This document shows, piece after piece, positions 59,936 through 64,000 of a stretch of DNA of 64,000 nt. Made by a program: the position numbers and the translations under genes. The notes below the pieces were generated by a model, which was not told the DNA's origin, did not search any database, and worked only from the letters and a program-made list of their open reading frames with translations. The DNA is taken from contig JAXDDX010000018.1 of the NCBI GenBank assembly GCA_034670405.1, positions 1,302,501 through 1,366,500 on the forward strand. The letters are read 5' to 3'. Within the stretch, counting starts at the first letter, position 1. Every line of letters starts with the position of its first letter. This DNA is from Hoplostethus atlanticus. Taxonomy: Eukaryota > Chordata > Actinopteri > Trachichthyiformes > Trachichthyidae.

Positions 59936-60113
59936 GCCAGCCAACGAGCTGAACCTGTGTTTTTCAACAGGTTTGGCAATATCTCGGTCCACCCCCTCCA
60001 ACTCTCTGAGCCACATGGCCCCACAGCCCCCACTGCTGCTCCCTCCCCTTCCCCCCACCACCCCCATGGACAGCCCAGTATCACCCCCTTCCCCCTCCCT
60101 ACCTGGACTGGCT
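59936..60113 (+). mobile_element. Second L2-type LINE linker fragment
   Basis: ANELNL, then NSLSHMAPQPPLLLPP with proline-rich continuation. It is the same LINE region as 57440-57530 but a separate copy. It is bounded by two similar 28-base stretches from block B (about 59900-59930 and 60114-60141). Confidence 0.75.
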
Positions 60114-60154
60114 ATATAGCAAACACGCCAGTCTGAAATGACTTCACCACATTC

Positions 60155-60745
60155 AAAAGAAGGATATGTTCTGCATATGTTCTACCAGTCGGTTGTGGCC
60201 AGTGTCATCTTCTTTGCGGTGGTGTGTTTAGGCGCTAACGCCAGGAACAAGGCTACCAACAGGCTGAACAAACTGATCAGGAAGGCTGGCTCTGTTGTGG
60301 GCATGAACCTGGACACCTAGAGGAGGTGGCAGAGAGAAGGATGCTGGCCAAACTGCTGGCCATCATGGATAATGTCTCACAGCCCCTCCATGACATGGTT
60401 ATGTAGCAGTGGAGCTTCTTCAGCCACAGACTGATCCCACCACGGTGCGACAGAGAGTGCCTGCAGGAAGTCTTTCCTGCCGGCCGCCATCAGACTTTTT
60501 GATGCCTCCCCTCCCCCTCTACAGCTCAACTGAGGACCTCACCACCTATCACCCTACACTTTCATTCCCTTTCACATTCATTCATTGCCATTGCCCTGCA
60601 CTTTATCCACCTTATCCATTCCCATTCACACTCATTCACTGACCTGCACTTTATTCATTCCCTTTCACACTTTTTCATTGCCCTGCACTTTAGCCACTCC
60701 TATTCCCCTTTCATTCACCTGTAAATGGTTCTTAAATTAAATTAA
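60155..60745 (+). mobile_element. L2-type LINE, C-terminal and 3' end
   Basis: MFYQSVVASVIFFAVVC, ANRL-like NKATNRLNKLIRKAGSVVG and, after frameshifts, SCRKSFLPAAIRLFDAS match the end of fish L2-like LINE proteins. The 3' region ends in aattaaattaaatt-type short repeats. Confidence 0.88.
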
Positions 60746-61719
60746 ATTACTAAGACTAAGTGATATTATTGTGATAGGTCTGGCATGGGCTAGTTTGTTC
60801 TCATTTGTCTTAAATCAATTTATTAAGTCCACAAAGTAGAGCCATGGTGTCCAGCAGAGATGAGCCTGACACATTTCCTTCATTTCAGCTGAAACTCAAC
60901 ATCTGGCAGCTCAAAGGGACTCAACCAAGGTTAGTGCCTATTTAGCAAAGAAAGTGGATGACATCCAATCGCAGTGATTTGGCTAGTTTGTGCCTCTCTG
61001 GTAAACCTTTACACTCACTGCAAGAGTGCAAACAGCTAAAAGCATATGGCACACAGGGTAAATATTGAATACTCATAATGAACCAATGGAAGAGGAACAT
61101 GGTGTTGTTTTTTGTTTCCCTCCTTCAAGGAACAGACGTTATGACAGGGGTCTAACCATTTATTCTCTTTCAGTTAGTACACTAGTCACAATCATGCCCT
61201 GACATTCCTGGCAGTAGTAAAGGAGAAGATAGTACAGCATTTCCCACTGGGGGTCATTACACCCAGAGAGCAGAACCAAATCCAAATAGCTGAAAACAGT
61301 CGTTACGGATTTATTATAATTATTATTATAACTATTCTTAAATAATAATAATAATAATAATAATAGTAGTATGCATATTGCCTGTCATCATTGCCTACCT
61401 GCCTTAGTCTCCGTCAAGGGTGAAGAAGAAGAAGAAGATTAGTTTATTTGCATTTCGGGGTGCACACATGCACCAACACACACAACACATGCAAGGGGGG
61501 GAAGTGGCCGCCGAACACAACACACACATGCAGGTAGGGTGTCCGAAATTAATGAGTCCTCTGCATTTTTCCATCCCCGCCGACCTTCCTCCAGGGGCAG
61601 CCAGGGAGCAGTGGGCAGCCCTCCTTTGTCTTTCGGCGGCCGGGGACCAATTCTAGGTGTAGGTCCTCGTCGTGGTCAGGGACAGGACAGGATGTTGCAT
61701 GTTTTTAGATGGGGTTCTT
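60746..61719. other. Intergenic, no gene recognised
   Basis: AT-rich, with a small GC-rich stretch at 61500-61690 that may be a further part of the SINE-like repeat. Confidence 0.45.
61341..61366. repeat. (AAT)n microsatellite
   Basis: AAT trinucleotide run within TA-rich DNA. Confidence 0.9.
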
Positions 61720-61883
61720 TATAGGAGGGGACCCATGTGAGCACGGGGAGAACATGCAAACTCCACACAGAAAGGCCCCGGAGATAACCCACCTGGGCAC
61801 CCCAGAGTCAATAGCGCCCCAGGCGGGAATCGAACCCAGGACCTTGCTGTGAGGCAGCAGTGCAAGCACTGGGCCACCGTGCC
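61720..61883 (-). mobile_element. tRNA-like fish SINE
   Basis: The minus strand starts GGCACGGTGGCCCAGTGCTT (A-box region) and then has GGTCCTGGGTTCGATTCCC (B box), followed by GGCCTTTCTGTGTGGAGTTT and GCATGTTCTCCCCGTG, the usual body of a widespread teleost SINE. The 3' limit is uncertain and may reach about 61.45 kb. Confidence 0.8.
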
Positions 61884-64000
61884 AAGGTGCTGAAGGACGG
61901 TAGCACTGCACTGCCCTGAACTGTCCTGTTAATATGCTCAGCTCTACTCTGCACATCGGCACATGTCATGGATACATTTCTGTATATTTTGTACATATGC
62001 GCTAGACTATCATATACATTTGCTGCATTTGTCCTGATTTTAGAGTTGGTCCTGCTTTCACAGTTTCTTTATGGTCAAATGTTTTCATATATTACCCCCA
62101 TTTGTGAATCTGAAATGTGGATAATTCAAGGTGCACATTTGCAGTTTTGCTTTTGCATACCCTGTACATCCATACACCCTCGTACCAGTCTGCATGCTTG
62201 TGTGAATCGTGTCGCTGTAAATACCCATGTACCTATAAAATTATCAAGCCAAGGATGCTGCGTGCGTGAATGGCATGTGACTGATTCTCCTGACTCCTTG
62301 ACCTTGGCTTTAAAGACATGATTGTACCAAGTGTATCAATTGAAAGGGAATTTTAATTCATTAATTTTCTACGCATTTCATGCATTCAGCCCCAGATCAT
62401 CAGGAGTTGTGAACTATGAGCCGTCACCAGGAGATACGATGATGAGATATGTGATTGAATCAAGTGGTACAGCATTGCTGGATCTTTTGGGAACATAATG
62501 CTAGTTATTAGGTGAAGATGAAGATCACTTTAAATCCTTCCTTTATTCAGGACTTTCTATTTTCAGTCTTTACATATATGCAGATTTTCATTTCATAAAA
62601 TGTTATGCACTTATTTCCCATCTTGTACAAGAGAAATAACAGAAATCTACTATCGCAGGTTTATGCCAGTAAAGTTGTTATTGTGCGAGTGGTGAGGTTG
62701 GAGCATTTCCACAGATCAGCTCCACTGTTTCCTCAAGCTAGACTGTGAGGGGGATTTTAAACCAGGGAGATTTCCAAAACCTTGGATGTGTCCTTGAATA
62801 GATAACCGTATTAGCTCAGCCTGTGCCAGCTTCCAGGAGATCCCACTCTGGAGACAATGTGACAACTTCACACACACCCACACACACATTTCCTGTAGAT
62901 TTAAGGACAGGCAGCTCTCCGCTTTGTAAGTGCTGCTACTAATTAGTCTAGTACTAAAAGTTATTCATTATACAATCTGATTATTATTAACTAACTGTAG
63001 AGAAATGCATTCTCTATCCAGTCTCCTTGTGCTCTGAGGTGAGAGCTGCAGTGTGCAATCTGTTCCTCTTGGAGGTGCTGTGTGTCAGTGTAACAGCCAA
63101 ACTACAACCCTGAGAGGCTACCAGTAGACCACCCACTCTGTTGAGGAACTGAAAGAATTATCTCTAAACTGTGGCCAACTATTGGCCTCAGATACATTAT
63201 ATATCGGACTGTCCATATCAATCTTCCCTCCATGAGAGAGGATCTGCTGTGCAGTATGGTGGACAGCTCCAAGTTAGGGCTGTTACTTCTTATAGTATCC
63301 TGATAGTATCCTCAGAAATCTTCAAAATTCAGGCTGCAACCAGAAATATCTCATGACATATGCCTAGATAGTGAATATAGATCCATTGTAGGTGTGTGTG
63401 TGTGTCTGTGTGTGTGTGTGTGTGTGTGTAAAAAAACAGTATAAAAACCTTTCTCTGGCCAACTTGTGAAAACGGGCTATTCTGCTGTTTGAGATGGTTT
63501 CACACAACTGATGGATGACACCAACATGCTGTCAGGTGCAATTAGGAAATAAGATTAGCCTTGCACTTAATTTATGTGGCCTCTGTTTATTGATCTGTGA
63601 GGCAGATGTGCATGGGTGGGGGATGGGTGTGGAGAGAGGCTAAAAGATTGAGAGAGAAAAAAAATCGTCAGTCGACGGGCCAGCCTGCGTATGGATGATC
63701 TCCTTTGCAAAGGACGAGGAACATAGGGGTCATTACTGCTGCGTATAGGAGCTGAGTTCACCCTTCAGCATGTGTAGCAGGGAGAGAAGGCTGCCTGGGG
63801 AAGGTGTCATGATTTGGTTCCTACGTAGGAGGGAGGGGAGGAAGAGATGTCCACTCCACGGCATCTCTGTGGAAAGTGCAGGGTCGTGTTGTTTCATTCT
63901 TCAACACTGGCAGCAATGCAAAGCCTCTTCGCCCAGCCCTCTATCCACCCCAACCCATTTTTATCAGCTCATTGTGCAGCCAATGCCAAGGGGGGCAATC
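61884..64000. other. Intergenic, no gene recognised
   Basis: No exon seen. Frames at 61968-62321 and 63567-63761 lack splice context and recognisable domains. Confidence 0.5.
63391..63429. repeat. (GT)n microsatellite with one interruption
   Basis: GT run broken once by tctg. Confidence 0.93.

Noticed and set aside
61420-61656. 78-aa plus frame with His/Gln-rich start
   Set aside because: Overlaps repeat-derived sequence next to the SINE and has no coding support.

Overview
This window is nuclear DNA from a ray-finned fish, most likely a teleost; I cannot name the species. The evidence is split vertebrate genes with GT-AG introns, large AT-rich intergenic stretches, many CA/GT, GA/CT and ATCT microsatellites, and repeats typical of fish: a tRNA-Lys-like SINE, a second tRNA-like SINE, an L2-type LINE and an RTE/Rex-type LINE relic. 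Four protein-coding genes could be assembled exon by exon with every intron phase matching: scn4b (-, 12661-19756, 230 aa), mpzl2 (-, 25897-31247, 262 aa), pafah1b2 (+, 36168-40188, 229 aa) and tagln (-, 50740-51823, 201 aa). Human SCN4B, MPZL2, PAFAH1B2 and TAGLN lie together on 11q23.3, so this is a conserved linkage block.

Layout. 1-12.6 kb has no recognisable host exon; it holds a decayed LINE on the minus strand (about 6.98-8.28 kb), a possible Tc1-type relic (6.39-6.58 kb) and a candidate inverted-repeat element (11.64-12.05 kb). 12.66-19.76 kb is scn4b, with a 5.5 kb first intron; GA/CT-rich DNA lies upstream of its start. 19.8-25.3 kb is intergenic, with a 5 x 22 bp minisatellite and a strong G-quadruplex motif. 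25.4-31.25 kb is mpzl2. 31.3-35 kb is repeat-bearing intergenic DNA. 35.0-42.8 kb is pafah1b2 with promoter and a long 3' UTR. 42.8-50.1 kb is mostly featureless. 50.1-52.5 kb is tagln. 52.5-60.8 kb is a rearranged mosaic: a direct, partial duplicate of tagln exons plus DNA from 55.0-55.7 kb has been joined at 58.5-59.9 kb and lies between two pieces of an L2-type LINE. 60.8-64 kb holds a tRNA-like SINE and microsatellites.

Roles. scn4b and mpzl2 encode related single-pass V-type immunoglobulin proteins of the sodium channel beta / myelin P0 family. pafah1b2 encodes a catalytic subunit of the cytosolic PAF acetylhydrolase Ib complex. tagln encodes the actin-binding smooth-muscle protein SM22-alpha. 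They share a neighbourhood, not a pathway.

Most notable: an mpzl2 intron that is mostly a (CA)70 tract abutting the splice acceptor; an unusual Asp/Glu-rich C-terminal exon of mpzl2; and the partial tagln copy, still open in frame, whose exon 3 has diverged far more than its introns. I found no evidence of a wholly new biological system.
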